Of a stretch of 64,000 nucleotides of DNA, positions 55,206-63,929 are shown one piece after another. Both the position numbers and the translations under genes were made by a program. Source of the DNA: Paenibacillus sp. FSL A5-0031 (GTDB taxonomy: Bacteria; Bacillota; Bacilli; Paenibacillales; Paenibacillaceae); contig NZ_MRTD01000021.1 of NCBI RefSeq assembly GCF_001956295.1, positions 1 through 64,000 of the forward strand, in the 5' to 3' direction. A model generated the notes under the pieces. That model was not told the DNA's origin. It searched no databases and was given only the letters and a program-made list of their open reading frames with translations. Each line of letters opens with the position of its first letter. Positions within the stretch are counted from its first letter, which is position 1.

Positions 55206-55570
55206 TTACCTTCGCCCTCCCAAGCCGCAAGTCGTTCGCGAACAACATCTGGCATCCTGCCGTTCTCCGCTTTCCCTTGGCTGAGACCATTAAGTCCATA
55301 AGATAGCTTTGTACCACCTAGCTCAACTACAGTTATAGGCTTCTCCTCACCGGGCTCGAAACGAACCGCTGTCCCTGCTGCGATGTGAAGACGCATCCCG
55401 AAAGCTGCCTCGCGATCAAACCTCAATGCACGATTCACTTCAAAAAAATGAAAATGAGAGCCTACCTGAACCGGTCTATCTCCAGTATTTACTACAATTA
55501 ACTGCTTCGTCATTCTTCCGGCATTCAATTCAATTTCACCGTCAGCCGTACGATATTGTCCAGGTATCAC
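55202..55570 (-). CDS. ureB: Urease beta subunit
   Basis: Structural subunit of 122 residues. It begins MIPGQYRTADGEIELNAGR and has VGSHFHFFEVNRALRFDR and RLHIAAGTAVRFEPGEE, the standard UreB blocks. As a separate chain it shows the three-subunit bacterial arrangement rather than the fused Helicobacter type. It overlaps ureC by 4 nt. Confidence 0.96.
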   Translation of the reverse strand: MIPGQYRTADGEIELNAGRMTKQLIVVNTGDRPVQVGSHFHFFEVNRALRFDREAAFGMRLHIAAGTAVRFEPGEEKPITVVELGGTKLSYGLNGLSQGKAENGRMPDVVRERLAAWEGEGK

Positions 55571-55663
55571 AGGCCATTCTCTCCTCCCCTATAAAGCTGA
55601 TCGTTCACATGCCACTTTCTATATCAAATGAAATGATGCCCATAGCCGTTTTGCATAAAGTTT

Positions 55664-55966
55664 TCAAGTTATCGGGTCGTGAATGGTAACAAGCTTCGTT
55701 CCGTCTGGGAAAGTCGCTTCCACCTGAACCTCGTGAATCATTTGCGGTATGCCACTCATGACTTGATCCGCATTCAAAATTTTCGTTCCAAATGCCATTA
55801 GCTGTGCAACCGTCATTCCATCACGAGCGCCTTCCATAATTTCAGAGGTGATTATCGCTATGCTTTCAGGATAATTAAGCTTCAAGCCGCGATTCATTCG
55901 TCGTCTTGCCAAATCTGCAGCGATCGTAATGAGCAGCTTTTCTTTTTCACGTTCGGTCAATTGCAT
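55664..55966 (-). CDS. ureA: Urease gamma subunit
   Basis: Small subunit of 100 residues, exactly the usual length: MQLTEREKEKLLI, ARRRMNRGLKLNYPESIA and VQVEATFPDGTKLVTIHDPI. It is the first gene of the operon, read from the AT-rich gap at 55,970-56,050. The start follows GAGGTGAG. A 93-nt gap separates it from ureB. No urea transporter or ureE is visible. Confidence 0.96.
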   Translation of the reverse strand: MQLTEREKEKLLITIAADLARRRMNRGLKLNYPESIAIITSEIMEGARDGMTVAQLMAFGTKILNADQVMSGIPQMIHEVQVEATFPDGTKLVTIHDPIT

Positions 55967-56059
55967 ATACTCACCTCTTTATCTGTATTAGTTTTATTAT
56001 AAACAGCAAAAACCGGTTCGTAAATCATTTAATGTTAGTTTTTATGACATAAAAACAAA

Positions 56060-56096
56060 AAGTCCAGAAAAAGCGACTTGCGCTCGTTCTAGACTT
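56060..56096 (-). terminator. Terminator of the D,D-carboxypeptidase gene
   Basis: On the minus strand AAGTCTAGAACGAGCG and CGCTTTTTCTGGACTT pair imperfectly, followed by TTTTTG. It lies about 90 bp after the gene's stop codon and before ureA. Confidence 0.7.
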
Positions 56097-56182
56097 AACA
56101 TGACAATAACACAACTATTTAGATGAGAATGATCGACTATATTCTTCATCATTCGAGAAAAACAGATTTAATTCAACCTTGT

Positions 56183-57151
56183 TTATCCTACTTTAAAGCC
56201 GAGTTTGCTTTGCACATGCCCCATTACGCTCTCCAAGCCGCTTAATTGAAAACCGTATTCAAACAGCTTCCCTGTTTCCGTGAATCGCTGCTCTGGCGTC
56301 TTCGCACCCATAATGACGGATACAAGCCGTTTGCCATCCTGCTTCGCAGTACCTGTAAAGCAATAACCAGCCTGCACGGTATAACCTGTTTTCAATCCGT
56401 CATTGCCCGGAAATGCATACGGCATGCCGCTTAACATCATGTTTGTCGTCTTCAATCTTTGCGAGGTGCTCGCAAGCCTCACGCTATTGCGGCTGGAAAC
56501 ATCGACTACCTCAGGATACTTCTTCAGTAAATAGGCAGCTAGTTTTGCTGTATCCTTGGCTGACATCATGGTGTCTCTTTCTGAAGAAGCAGCTTCGAAC
56601 GGAAGCAGATCCTCATGGCTAAGCCCCGTTGCATTCGCAAAGACGGTTTGCTTGGACAAGTCCAGCTTAGCAGCCCGATTGTTCATTAATTGAACAAATG
56701 CAGCCTCACTGCCGCTAACATGCTCTGCAAGCGCTACTGCCGCATCGTTCGCGGAATGAATCGCCATCGCTTCAAAAAGCTCTCTAACCGTATAGATCTC
56801 CCCTGCCGCAAAGCCTATTTGGGAACCTGGCACCTCTGCAGCATAAGCGCTGGTTTTTACTTGCTCTTTCCAATCAAGCGTACCATCACTTGTGAGATCT
56901 AGTATGATAAGCTCTGTCATCAGCTTCGACATGCTTGCAGGCGGCAGCGCTTCATTTGCATTTTTTTCGTAGAGCACTTCCCCTGTATTGAGATCTATTA
57001 AAATAGCCGAGCTAGAATCCAATTGCAAATCAGCTTTAGATGGGCTGCCTTTTAATGAAATGACGTAAAAGACACTGATGATCACTCCAATTGCGGTTAG
57101 AAGCCACAAGATTGTACCTCCACGTTTTCTTCCATACGTTTCTTGCTGCAT
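56183..57151 (-). CDS. D-alanyl-D-alanine carboxypeptidase (S11)
   Basis: Peptidoglycan D,D-carboxypeptidase of about 322 residues that trims the terminal D-Ala from stem peptides. It has an N-terminal membrane anchor (TILWLLTAIGVIISVFYVI), SxxK in ASMSKLM, SxN in HSANDAA and KTG in DGLKTGYT. It is shorter than DacA/DacF because the C-terminal beta domain with amphipathic anchor is largely missing. The start at 57151 follows AAAGGGGAT by 8 nt. It lies downstream of a VanRS-like two-component system, so it may be its target. Confidence 0.93.
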   Translation of the reverse strand: MQQETYGRKRGGTILWLLTAIGVIISVFYVISLKGSPSKADLQLDSSSAILIDLNTGEVLYEKNANEALPPASMSKLMTELIILDLTSDGTLDWKEQVKTSAYAAEVPGSQIGFAAGEIYTVRELFEAMAIHSANDAAVALAEHVSGSEAAFVQLMNNRAAKLDLSKQTVFANATGLSHEDLLPFEAASSERDTMMSAKDTAKLAAYLLKKYPEVVDVSSRNSVRLASTSQRLKTTNMMLSGMPYAFPGNDGLKTGYTVQAGYCFTGTAKQDGKRLVSVIMGAKTPEQRFTETGKLFEYGFQLSGLESVMGHVQSKLGFKVG

Positions 57152-57247
57152 AAAAAACGATCCCCTTTCACTGTCTCTTCTATACAACCAAGTATAGGAG
57201 AGTCAGTTTAAGGAGACCGTAAACAAACCATAAGAAACCCTTAATTA

Positions 57248-58360
57248 TTAATTAATAATCGGCAAGGTTATACGGAATGCCGTTTGCTCCGAATCACTCG
57301 TCACCGAAATCGTACCTTCATGCTTTTCAACGATGCCTTTGACAATGGCAAGCCCTAAGCCGGAACCGCCTGACCACTGTGTTCTTGATTTGTCTACGCG
57401 ATAAAATCGTTCAAAAATATGAGGAATGTCCATCATTGGAATCGGTTCACCAAAATTAATAACCTCGATAACGGCTGCACTGCCCTCCAACTGAACAGTC
57501 ACAACGACCTGTTTGCCGTCTCTGCCGTAATTCATGGCATTCACTATCAAGTTCTCGAATACACGCACAAGCTTGGCTGCATCTCCCTTGATCATGACTG
57601 ACGTTTTATCTGTCACCAGCTTGCTCTGCATTCCCGCTTCCTCCAGCGGCAAACGAAACTGCACGAGCAGCTGCCCGAGCATTTCGATTAAATTAAAATT
57701 CGTTACTTTAAGCGCAGTCGTATCATGCCTCATTCTCGTATATTCAAAAAGATCATTAATGAGGACATTGAGCCGCATCGATTTTTCATAAGCGATTTGA
57801 ACATAGTGACGCAGCTCTACCTCGTCTCGATAACGATCCTGCTCAATCAGTCCCAAATAGCCAAGCACTGACGTTAAAGGTGTACGCAAATCATGGGAAA
57901 CGTTCGTAATCAATTCGTTTTTGGTTTGCTCTGCCTTCCGCTCTTCCACTAGCGCATGATGGAGCCTTCCTGCCAAGCTGTTCATATTGGCTGCCATAGG
58001 ACCAAATATATTTCTTTTCCGCACTTCGATTTGGTAATCCATATCATAGGTACCGTCAGCAATGCCGCGAACCGTCTTATTCATTTGACCGAGATAATGA
58101 AATAAGCTCCACTGGAGAATGATATAAAATACAAAAAACAAAAACACGCTCCCTGCTATAGGTAAAAGCTGTCTGCCATCAACTATAGAATTAACGAATT
58201 GATATAAAACTCTCATTGGCCTTACATTATCGATAAGCCACATTCCGAACCCTAAAAGGATATACAGTGAAAAAGCCGATAGCACGGCGCTTATCACCAT
58301 ATTCAGCAGCGAACGAAAGACAAGCTTTAATGCAATGTTATCCTTCAATTTTATAGCCAA
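57248..58360 (-). CDS. Sensor histidine kinase (VanS-like)
   Basis: Membrane sensor of 370 residues with two transmembrane segments (~18-45 and ~67-90) and a short ~20-residue extracellular loop, a HAMP-like linker, the phospho-acceptor His in NVSHDLRTPLTSVLGYLG (~155), and N, G1 and G2 boxes (NLIVNAMNYG, GGSGLGLAIVKGI). The small outer loop suggests it senses within the membrane or through a partner. The start is uncertain: TTG at 58360 overlaps the regulator gene by 23 nt, and TTG at 58348 is the alternative. It pairs with the response regulator upstream. Confidence 0.93.
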   Translation of the reverse strand: MAIKLKDNIALKLVFRSLLNMVISAVLSAFSLYILLGFGMWLIDNVRPMRVLYQFVNSIVDGRQLLPIAGSVFLFFVFYIILQWSLFHYLGQMNKTVRGIADGTYDMDYQIEVRKRNIFGPMAANMNSLAGRLHHALVEERKAEQTKNELITNVSHDLRTPLTSVLGYLGLIEQDRYRDEVELRHYVQIAYEKSMRLNVLINDLFEYTRMRHDTTALKVTNFNLIEMLGQLLVQFRLPLEEAGMQSKLVTDKTSVMIKGDAAKLVRVFENLIVNAMNYGRDGKQVVVTVQLEGSAAVIEVINFGEPIPMMDIPHIFERFYRVDKSRTQWSGGSGLGLAIVKGIVEKHEGTISVTSDSEQTAFRITLPIIN

Positions 58361-59048
58361 CCCCCCAGACCGTGATGATCATCTTATCACCAAGCTCCTT
58401 CTCCAGCTTATCTCTAAGCTTGCTGATATGGACCATTACCGTATTGTTGGAATCAAAATATTTTTCTTTCCACACCTGCTGGAAAATATCCTCCGCACTA
58501 AACACGCGGCCAGGCTGGCCAGCGAGCAAATGCAAAATGCCGAACTCAGTAGAAGTGAGATGCAGCGGATTTCCGTCTATTTCAGCCGTATGGCTCATCT
58601 TATCGATCCGCAGCGGTCCAAGTCGAAGCTCCTTATCTAGTCGCGCCCCGTTATTCGCACTTGATTGACCGCTGTACTGATAGGATCTTCTCAGTAAAGA
58701 GCGCACTCTAGCCACAAGCTCAAGCGGATTAAACGGCTTGATCATATAATCGTCCGCACCGGTCATCAGCCCCATAATTTTATCCATATCCTCTGCTTTT
58801 GCGCTGAGCATTAGAATAGGGACCGATTGATCGCGCCTGAGCCGCCTCGTAGCTTCCAGCCCGTCCATATTCGGCATCATAATGTCTAAGATGACTAAGT
58901 CAAACGGATCTCGCGCATAAGCAAGCAGCGCCTGCTCCCCGTCATACGCCTTTTCGGTAATAAACCCTTCATTTTTCAAATAGATCTCTATAAGATCGGC
59001 AATTTCCCGCTCATCATCAACAATTAATACTCTTCTTTCCAATTTCAA
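58338..59048 (-). CDS. OmpR-family response regulator (VanR-like)
   Basis: DNA-binding response regulator of 236 residues. The receiver domain has the acidic pair in IVDDERE, the phospho-acceptor Asp in DLVILDIMMPNMDG (~54) and Lys in MIKPFNP. The C-terminal winged helix carries LTSTEFGILHLLAGQPGRVFSAEDIF and NTVMVHISKLRDKLE. It is transcribed before the kinase. By arrangement it should answer cell-envelope stress and may activate its own operon together with the D,D-carboxypeptidase. Confidence 0.94.
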   Translation of the reverse strand: MKLERRVLIVDDEREIADLIEIYLKNEGFITEKAYDGEQALLAYARDPFDLVILDIMMPNMDGLEATRRLRRDQSVPILMLSAKAEDMDKIMGLMTGADDYMIKPFNPLELVARVRSLLRRSYQYSGQSSANNGARLDKELRLGPLRIDKMSHTAEIDGNPLHLTSTEFGILHLLAGQPGRVFSAEDIFQQVWKEKYFDSNNTVMVHISKLRDKLEKELGDKMIITVWGVGYKIEG

Positions 59049-59229
59049 GCGCCTCCTTATTCATCTTCAAATTATTCTCATCGTTACCAATGAGCATACT
59101 ATACATGATTAACCTGCATGATGTCCTATTGTTTCACGGAATATCACAATGTTTAAGCCATTTTTAATGTTTTTTTAACATTTATTTGTGAAACGCCTTT
59201 CGGCTGACGTTATAGCCAACGCCTGTCCG

Positions 59230-59257
59230 TTGTGATAAAATCGAGAGTATTGATATT
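59230..59257 (+). promoter_or_regulatory. Possible ilvD promoter
   Basis: TTGTGA, a 16-bp spacer and GATATT lie about 27 bp before the ilvD start. The match to sigma-A consensus is moderate. I see no T-box or convincing CodY box in this leader. Confidence 0.4.
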
Positions 59258-59283
59258 TTAATAAGCATATAGGGGGAACTTAC

Positions 59284-60969
59284 ATGGCGGCCAAAAGAAT
59301 GCGTTCAGACATGATCAAAAAAGGATTCGACCGCGCACCGCATCGCAGCTTGCTTCGCGCCGCAGGCGTAAAAGAGGAAGATTTCGACAAGCCGTTTATC
59401 GCGGTTTGCAACTCGTATATTGATATTATTCCTGGTCACGTTCATCTACAGGAGTTCGGCAAGCTCGTTAAAGAAGCGATCCGTGAAGCTGGCGGCGTTC
59501 CTTTCGAATTTAACACAATCGGCGTTGATGATGGTATTGCAATGGGTCACATCGGTATGCGTTATTCACTTGCTAGCCGTGAAATTATTGCCGATTCCAT
59601 TGAAACAGTCGTAAATGCTCACTGGTTCGACGGTATGGTTTGTATTCCAAACTGTGACAAAATTACACCAGGCATGATCATGGGCGCACTTCGCGTCAAT
59701 ATCCCGACTATGCTTGTAAGCGGCGGACCTATGAAAGCCGGCAAAACATCCGATGGTCGTTCGATTTCACTCTCCAGCGTATTTGAAGGCGTAGGCGCTC
59801 ATCAAGCCGGTAAAATCAATGACGATCAACTGATGGAGCTTGAACAATTCGGTTGTCCGACTTGCGGCTCTTGCTCCGGTATGTTTACTGCAAACTCCAT
59901 GAACTGCTTGGCAGAAGGCATGGGACTTGCAATGCCTGGTAACGGCACGATTCTTGCTGTTTCTCCAGAACGCAAAGAGTTCGTTAAAGACGCTGCTCGC
60001 CAATTGATGAAAATCATCGAGCTAGGCATCAAACCTCGCGACATCGTTACAAAAGATACAATCGACAATGCATTTGCTCTAGATATGGCAATGGGCGGCT
60101 CAACAAACACAGTTCTTCACACGCTAGCAATCGCGCATGAAGCTGGAATCGAGTACCCAATTGAGCGTATTAACGAAGTGGCTGAACGCGTACCGCATTT
60201 GGCAAAAATCGCTCCTGCATCCGATTATCACATTGAAGATGTGCATAATGCAGGCGGCGTAAGTGCTGTCCTTAATGAGCTATTCAAGAAAGAAGGCGCA
60301 TTGCATGGTGACTGCATTACCGTTACTGGCAAAACGCTTCGTGAAAATGTTATTGGCTGTGAAATCCAAGACACCGATGTTATTCATACCATCGACAACC
60401 CGCATACAGAACGCGGCGGTTTGGCTGTACTATTTGGTAATCTGGCTCCTCACGGCGCTATTATCAAAACAGGTGCAGTTGACAAGTCCGTTGGCGGCTA
60501 CCACAAAGGTCCTGCTATCTGTTTCGATTCCCAAGACGAAGCGCTTCACGGCATCGCTAACGGAAAAATCAAAGAAGGTCATGTCGTAGTCATTCGTTAC
60601 GAAGGACCACGCGGCGGCCCTGGTATGCCAGAAATGCTTGCACCAACTTCGCAAATCGTTGGTATGGGACTCGGCGCTAAGGTTGCCCTCATTACAGACG
60701 GACGTTTCTCCGGCGCATCTCGCGGCATCAGCATCGGCCACGCTTCTCCTGAAGCAGCTGAAGGCGGCCCTATCGCTTTCGTACAAGACGGCGATATCAT
60801 CGAGATCGACATGAACAACCGTACGATGGATCTTCTTATTAGCGACGAAGAGTTCGAGAAACGCCGTTCCGAATGGAAAGGCTTCGAGCTAAAAATCAAG
60901 CGCGGCTACTTGGCTCGCTACGCTCACCTTGTTACATCTGCCAGTACTGGCGGCGTAATGAAAATGTAG
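59284..60969 (+). CDS. ilvD: Dihydroxy-acid dehydratase
   Basis: Iron-sulfur dehydratase of 561 residues that makes the 2-keto acids for valine, isoleucine and pantothenate. Cluster-binding Cys lie in VCNSYIDIIPGH, PNCDKITPGM and CGSCSGMFTANSMNCL. The substrate-site blocks GGSTNTVLHTLAIAHEAG and TDGRFSGASRGISIGH are intact. The start follows AGGGGGAA. It stands alone, not in an ilv-leu operon. Its use of codons such as CGT/CGC and GGC looks adapted for high expression compared with neighbours. A strong hairpin follows. Confidence 0.97.
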   Translation: MAAKRMRSDMIKKGFDRAPHRSLLRAAGVKEEDFDKPFIAVCNSYIDIIPGHVHLQEFGKLVKEAIREAGGVPFEFNTIGVDDGIAMGHIGMRYSLASREIIADSIETVVNAHWFDGMVCIPNCDKITPGMIMGALRVNIPTMLVSGGPMKAGKTSDGRSISLSSVFEGVGAHQAGKINDDQLMELEQFGCPTCGSCSGMFTANSMNCLAEGMGLAMPGNGTILAVSPERKEFVKDAARQLMKIIELGIKPRDIVTKDTIDNAFALDMAMGGSTNTVLHTLAIAHEAGIEYPIERINEVAERVPHLAKIAPASDYHIEDVHNAGGVSAVLNELFKKEGALHGDCITVTGKTLRENVIGCEIQDTDVIHTIDNPHTERGGLAVLFGNLAPHGAIIKTGAVDKSVGGYHKGPAICFDSQDEALHGIANGKIKEGHVVVIRYEGPRGGPGMPEMLAPTSQIVGMGLGAKVALITDGRFSGASRGISIGHASPEAAEGGPIAFVQDGDIIEIDMNNRTMDLLISDEEFEKRRSEWKGFELKIKRGYLARYAHLVTSASTGGVMKM

Positions 60970-61059
60970 TTATCGCCTTCAGCATCCTCTGGATGATGAA
61001 GCAGCTTTGACCGAAAAGATAAGTTGGAGCAATAGATAACTTTTCTTATATTTAAACAA

Positions 61060-61095
61060 AAGGAGTGCAGGCTGGAAACAGCCTGCACTCCTTTA
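61060..61095. terminator. Perfect bidirectional terminator
   Basis: A 16-bp perfect stem (AAAGGAGTGCAGGCTG / CAGCCTGCACTCCTTT) with a GAAA tetraloop and A/T runs on both sides. It serves ilvD and the convergent deacetylase gene. Confidence 0.92.
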
Positions 61096-61139
61096 TTTAT
61101 TTAACATTCATTTGGATAAATGTCATTTATATCTCAACA

Positions 61140-62531
61140 TTAAATCGCTGTTGTTTTTGTACCTAACTGCGCAGCTTCGTCGGCTGCTGCGTTTAAAGTT
61201 CTCTCTACTGTCTGGCTTATATCTTGAATCATGTTCAGCTGTGCCGTTGCATAGGACCTAATCGTTGCGACGGGCATTAACAGCATACGCGGCGAGATCA
61301 GTTCTCTTTTCTTCTTGCTCTGAGAAGTCTGCTTCGTGTTCGTTAATACTTTAATCAATACACGCAAGTACACACGCGATGATTTGGCAAACCAGCCCTC
61401 AGGCAGCTGAAATATTTCAAATCCTAATCGATCAGCCCCGCGATGGATCATTGTAACCCCATATACCGCTTTGATGTCATTCGCATCTGTATCTTCAGCA
61501 AGCTGATTTGCGAGCATCGGAAGAGCTTGCTCCACTTCACGCAGCATGCGAATACCTGTAGCTACAGGAGATTTTGAGGTTGCTGCAATCATCGACAATT
61601 TCTTGTTGTCAAAATGCAGTTCTGCAATACGGTCTCCCTTTGAGACGCGTCCTCCCTCTGCTAACTCAATGTCCTGACCAGTGTATGTGGTCACCCGGTA
61701 ATGAAACGCTGCATCCTTCACATCACCAACCGTTTTCAAACGGAAAACGACGTGAAACAGACGCTCCCATGTCAGCCAAAGCGATATCATCGCTTTCTTC
61801 AAGAGTGATGTATGAGCAGCACGCGCTGCTTCAGATCGCTTCATCATTTCTTCAATGCCAACAAAGCGGAAACCTTGCTTCGTACCTTCTTCTAAGTAAG
61901 CCTCAAGTGCCGTAAGCATATTTCTCGGTGCATCCTTGTCCGCCCCAAAGGTCATGCCGCAATCATGCAGCAGAATGACTTCACCTGGCCGAAGCTTTTT
62001 CATCATCCGGTTTTTCAATCGTTCTGACCCTAAACGTATCCGCCAATCACCGAACATTGCCGACCACAAAATAATTTGCAAATGGCCTAAGTTCGCATAA
62101 TCGAATACATTTACGATTCCCCATGGCGGGCGATAATAAGTCGATCGCACTCCCGTAGCATGCTCAATAATGTCAAGCGTACGCTCGATTTGGCGCTTAA
62201 CCGTCCTCGGACGCATTAACCAGTTCGATTTATGAACGTAATTATGGACACCAATATTGTGACCCTCATCCTTCATCCGCTTCAGCAGCTCTTCTTGTCC
62301 CTCGGCATGTGAGCCGACAACAAAAAAGGTTGCCTTCGCATTGTAGCGGGCAAGAAGATCGAGCAATTGCGGCGTATAAATCTCATCTGGCCCATCATCG
62401 AACGTTAAAGATATTTCGTTTCCCACACGGCCCTTCTTAAAAACACGAAAGCCAAAAGTACGGCTAATGAGGCCAGGAAGAAACGCATAGAAGGATGCTA
62501 CGTATAATCCCCATAACAGCAAATTTTCCAT
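61140..62531 (-). CDS. Polysaccharide deacetylase with extra C-terminal domain
   Basis: Carbohydrate esterase family 4 protein of about 463 residues. An N-terminal membrane segment (ENLLLWGLYVASFYAFLPGL) precedes the NodB domain: the metal-binding Asp pair in SLTFDDGPDE, HNYVHKSNW, YYRPPWG and a final VILLHDCG. The second half (~250-463) is not catalytic; VSKGDRIAELHFDNKKL and YGVTMIHRGADRLGFEIFQLP resemble the YkoP-type domain of Bacillales, which I recall only generally. It probably deacetylates a cell-wall polymer. The start at 62531 follows GGTGGGG; the 55-codon upstream extension is unlikely. Divergent from the permease gene. Confidence 0.87.
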   Translation of the reverse strand: MENLLLWGLYVASFYAFLPGLISRTFGFRVFKKGRVGNEISLTFDDGPDEIYTPQLLDLLARYNAKATFFVVGSHAEGQEELLKRMKDEGHNIGVHNYVHKSNWLMRPRTVKRQIERTLDIIEHATGVRSTYYRPPWGIVNVFDYANLGHLQIILWSAMFGDWRIRLGSERLKNRMMKKLRPGEVILLHDCGMTFGADKDAPRNMLTALEAYLEEGTKQGFRFVGIEEMMKRSEAARAAHTSLLKKAMISLWLTWERLFHVVFRLKTVGDVKDAAFHYRVTTYTGQDIELAEGGRVSKGDRIAELHFDNKKLSMIAATSKSPVATGIRMLREVEQALPMLANQLAEDTDANDIKAVYGVTMIHRGADRLGFEIFQLPEGWFAKSSRVYLRVLIKVLTNTKQTSQSKKKRELISPRMLLMPVATIRSYATAQLNMIQDISQTVERTLNAAADEAAQLGTKTTAI

Positions 62532-62697
62532 TTTGTTTTCCCCACCGTTATATGATTTAGTCGACGAATAAATAGCGGTACAAAACAACAACAGTAGTAT
62601 TAATTGTAGCATAACGCAATTAAAAATAGGCATCTTTTTAAAAACTATAGTACAATCTTTATGGAAATATGAATATGGAAAAAGAAGGAGAAACATT

Positions 62698-63861
62698 ATG
62701 CTGCCCTTTTACAAAAAGTATTGGCGAACCGCCTTTGACATCGCACTCATTGCACTAACTGTCTATTTAATTATGTTTTCTTTCAGCTATTTGTACCGAA
62801 TCGCAACGCCTATATTTTTATCCTTTCTCATTTTCTTATGTATTGAGCCGCTGGCAAGGCGTCTAAATAAGCTTGGCATGAAAAAATCGATCGCTTCCGG
62901 CATTTCGATTCTGCTGTTCACTTTAATTTTACTTACCGCCTTCTCAGGCGCAGCTTACCTGATTACGAAGCAAGGAACTGAGCTCGTTAACAACTTCCCG
63001 AAATATCAAGAAATGCTCGCTGTTCAAATCGCTAATCTGACTGAAGAGGTGCAAACCAGATTTGGGAATCTGCCCGCAGATTTGGATTTGGTTCAGCGCT
63101 CCAAAGACCTCATTGAAGGTGCTTCTTCAACCTTAGCATTGTTTGGGAAGACTGTACTGCTTAGCATCATCGGGTACGTCACATCCTTCTCAACTTTCAT
63201 CTTTAATTTTGTAGTTGGGATTATATTAGCTTATTTCTTAAGCATCGAAATTACGACTTGGAAAAAGACAGCCGAGGACAAAACGCCAAACACCTTCAAA
63301 ACGGCATTTTTCTTCCTTAGAAACAATGTATTTAAAGGAATCGCGTTATATATTAAAGCGCAAGCCAAGATGATTAGTATCACCTTTGTCGTTATTTTGA
63401 TCGCGCTCCTTCTGCTGCGCGTAGAAAACGCTTTTGTCATAGCAGTCGTATCGGCCATTTTCGACATTTTGCCGCTGCTCGGCGTAGGCACTATTTTTAT
63501 CCCATGGATTATTTACTTAATTATTGTCGGCAAAGTCTCGCTTGCCATTTGGCTGTCCGTCCTCTTTCTCGCAGTTGTGCTTACACGCCAAATTCTTGAA
63601 CCAAAAATTACAGGCGACTCCTTAGGCGTATCCGCCTTTACAATGCTCGCTTTCATGATTGTATCCTTATCGCTCTTTGGCGTCGCAGGTGTCATATTAT
63701 CACCTATTCTTATGATCTTAATCAAAGCGCTGTATGATCAAGGTTATTTCCACCGCTGGATTCACGCTCCGCAGGGGGAATACGACAACCCTTCGGACAA
63801 GCCGGACGACACTGACAGTATATCGGTGAAAATCAATAACAAGGACATCAAGGAACAATAA
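62698..63861 (+). CDS. AI-2E-family membrane permease (YtvI-like)
   Basis: Polytopic membrane protein of 387 residues with about eight hydrophobic segments and a central hydrophilic loop (~95-150), ending in a charged tail (DKPDDTDSIS). The C-terminal half shows the family hallmarks: AIFDILPLLGVGTIFIPW and VLTRQILEPKITGDSLGVSAFTMLAFMIV. Members are called AI-2 exporters or Na+/H+ antiporters, but most substrates are unproven. The layout matches B. subtilis YtvI. The start follows AGAAGGAG. A shared terminator follows. Confidence 0.9.
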   Translation: MLPFYKKYWRTAFDIALIALTVYLIMFSFSYLYRIATPIFLSFLIFLCIEPLARRLNKLGMKKSIASGISILLFTLILLTAFSGAAYLITKQGTELVNNFPKYQEMLAVQIANLTEEVQTRFGNLPADLDLVQRSKDLIEGASSTLALFGKTVLLSIIGYVTSFSTFIFNFVVGIILAYFLSIEITTWKKTAEDKTPNTFKTAFFFLRNNVFKGIALYIKAQAKMISITFVVILIALLLLRVENAFVIAVVSAIFDILPLLGVGTIFIPWIIYLIIVGKVSLAIWLSVLFLAVVLTRQILEPKITGDSLGVSAFTMLAFMIVSLSLFGVAGVILSPILMILIKALYDQGYFHRWIHAPQGEYDNPSDKPDDTDSISVKINNKDIKEQ

Positions 63862-63876
63862 TACGCAAATAAAACA

Positions 63877-63926
63877 GAGCCACCCCGTTGCAAACGAACG
63901 TTGATTCGTCTGCAATGGGGTGGCTC
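63877..63926. terminator. Shared bidirectional terminator
   Basis: GAGCCACCCCGTTGCAAACGAA pairs with TTCGTCTGCAATGGGGTGGCTC with only small interruptions, flanked by AATAAAA and TTTTATTT. It ends the permease gene and the minus-strand gene at the right edge. Confidence 0.9.
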
Positions 63927-63929
63927 ATT

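Noticed and set aside
57960..58070. PAS domain in the sensor kinase
   Set aside because: The segment between the membrane and the His box is only ~60 residues and reads as a HAMP-type linker.
59200..59280. T-box or CodY control of ilvD
   Set aside because: No GGGTGGTACC-like block and no convincing AATTTTCWGAAAATT match could be read in the leader.
62532..62696. Long hydrophobic N-terminal extension of the deacetylase
   Set aside because: It runs into the divergent permease start region and has no ribosome site; ATG at 62531 has one and begins with the expected membrane segment.
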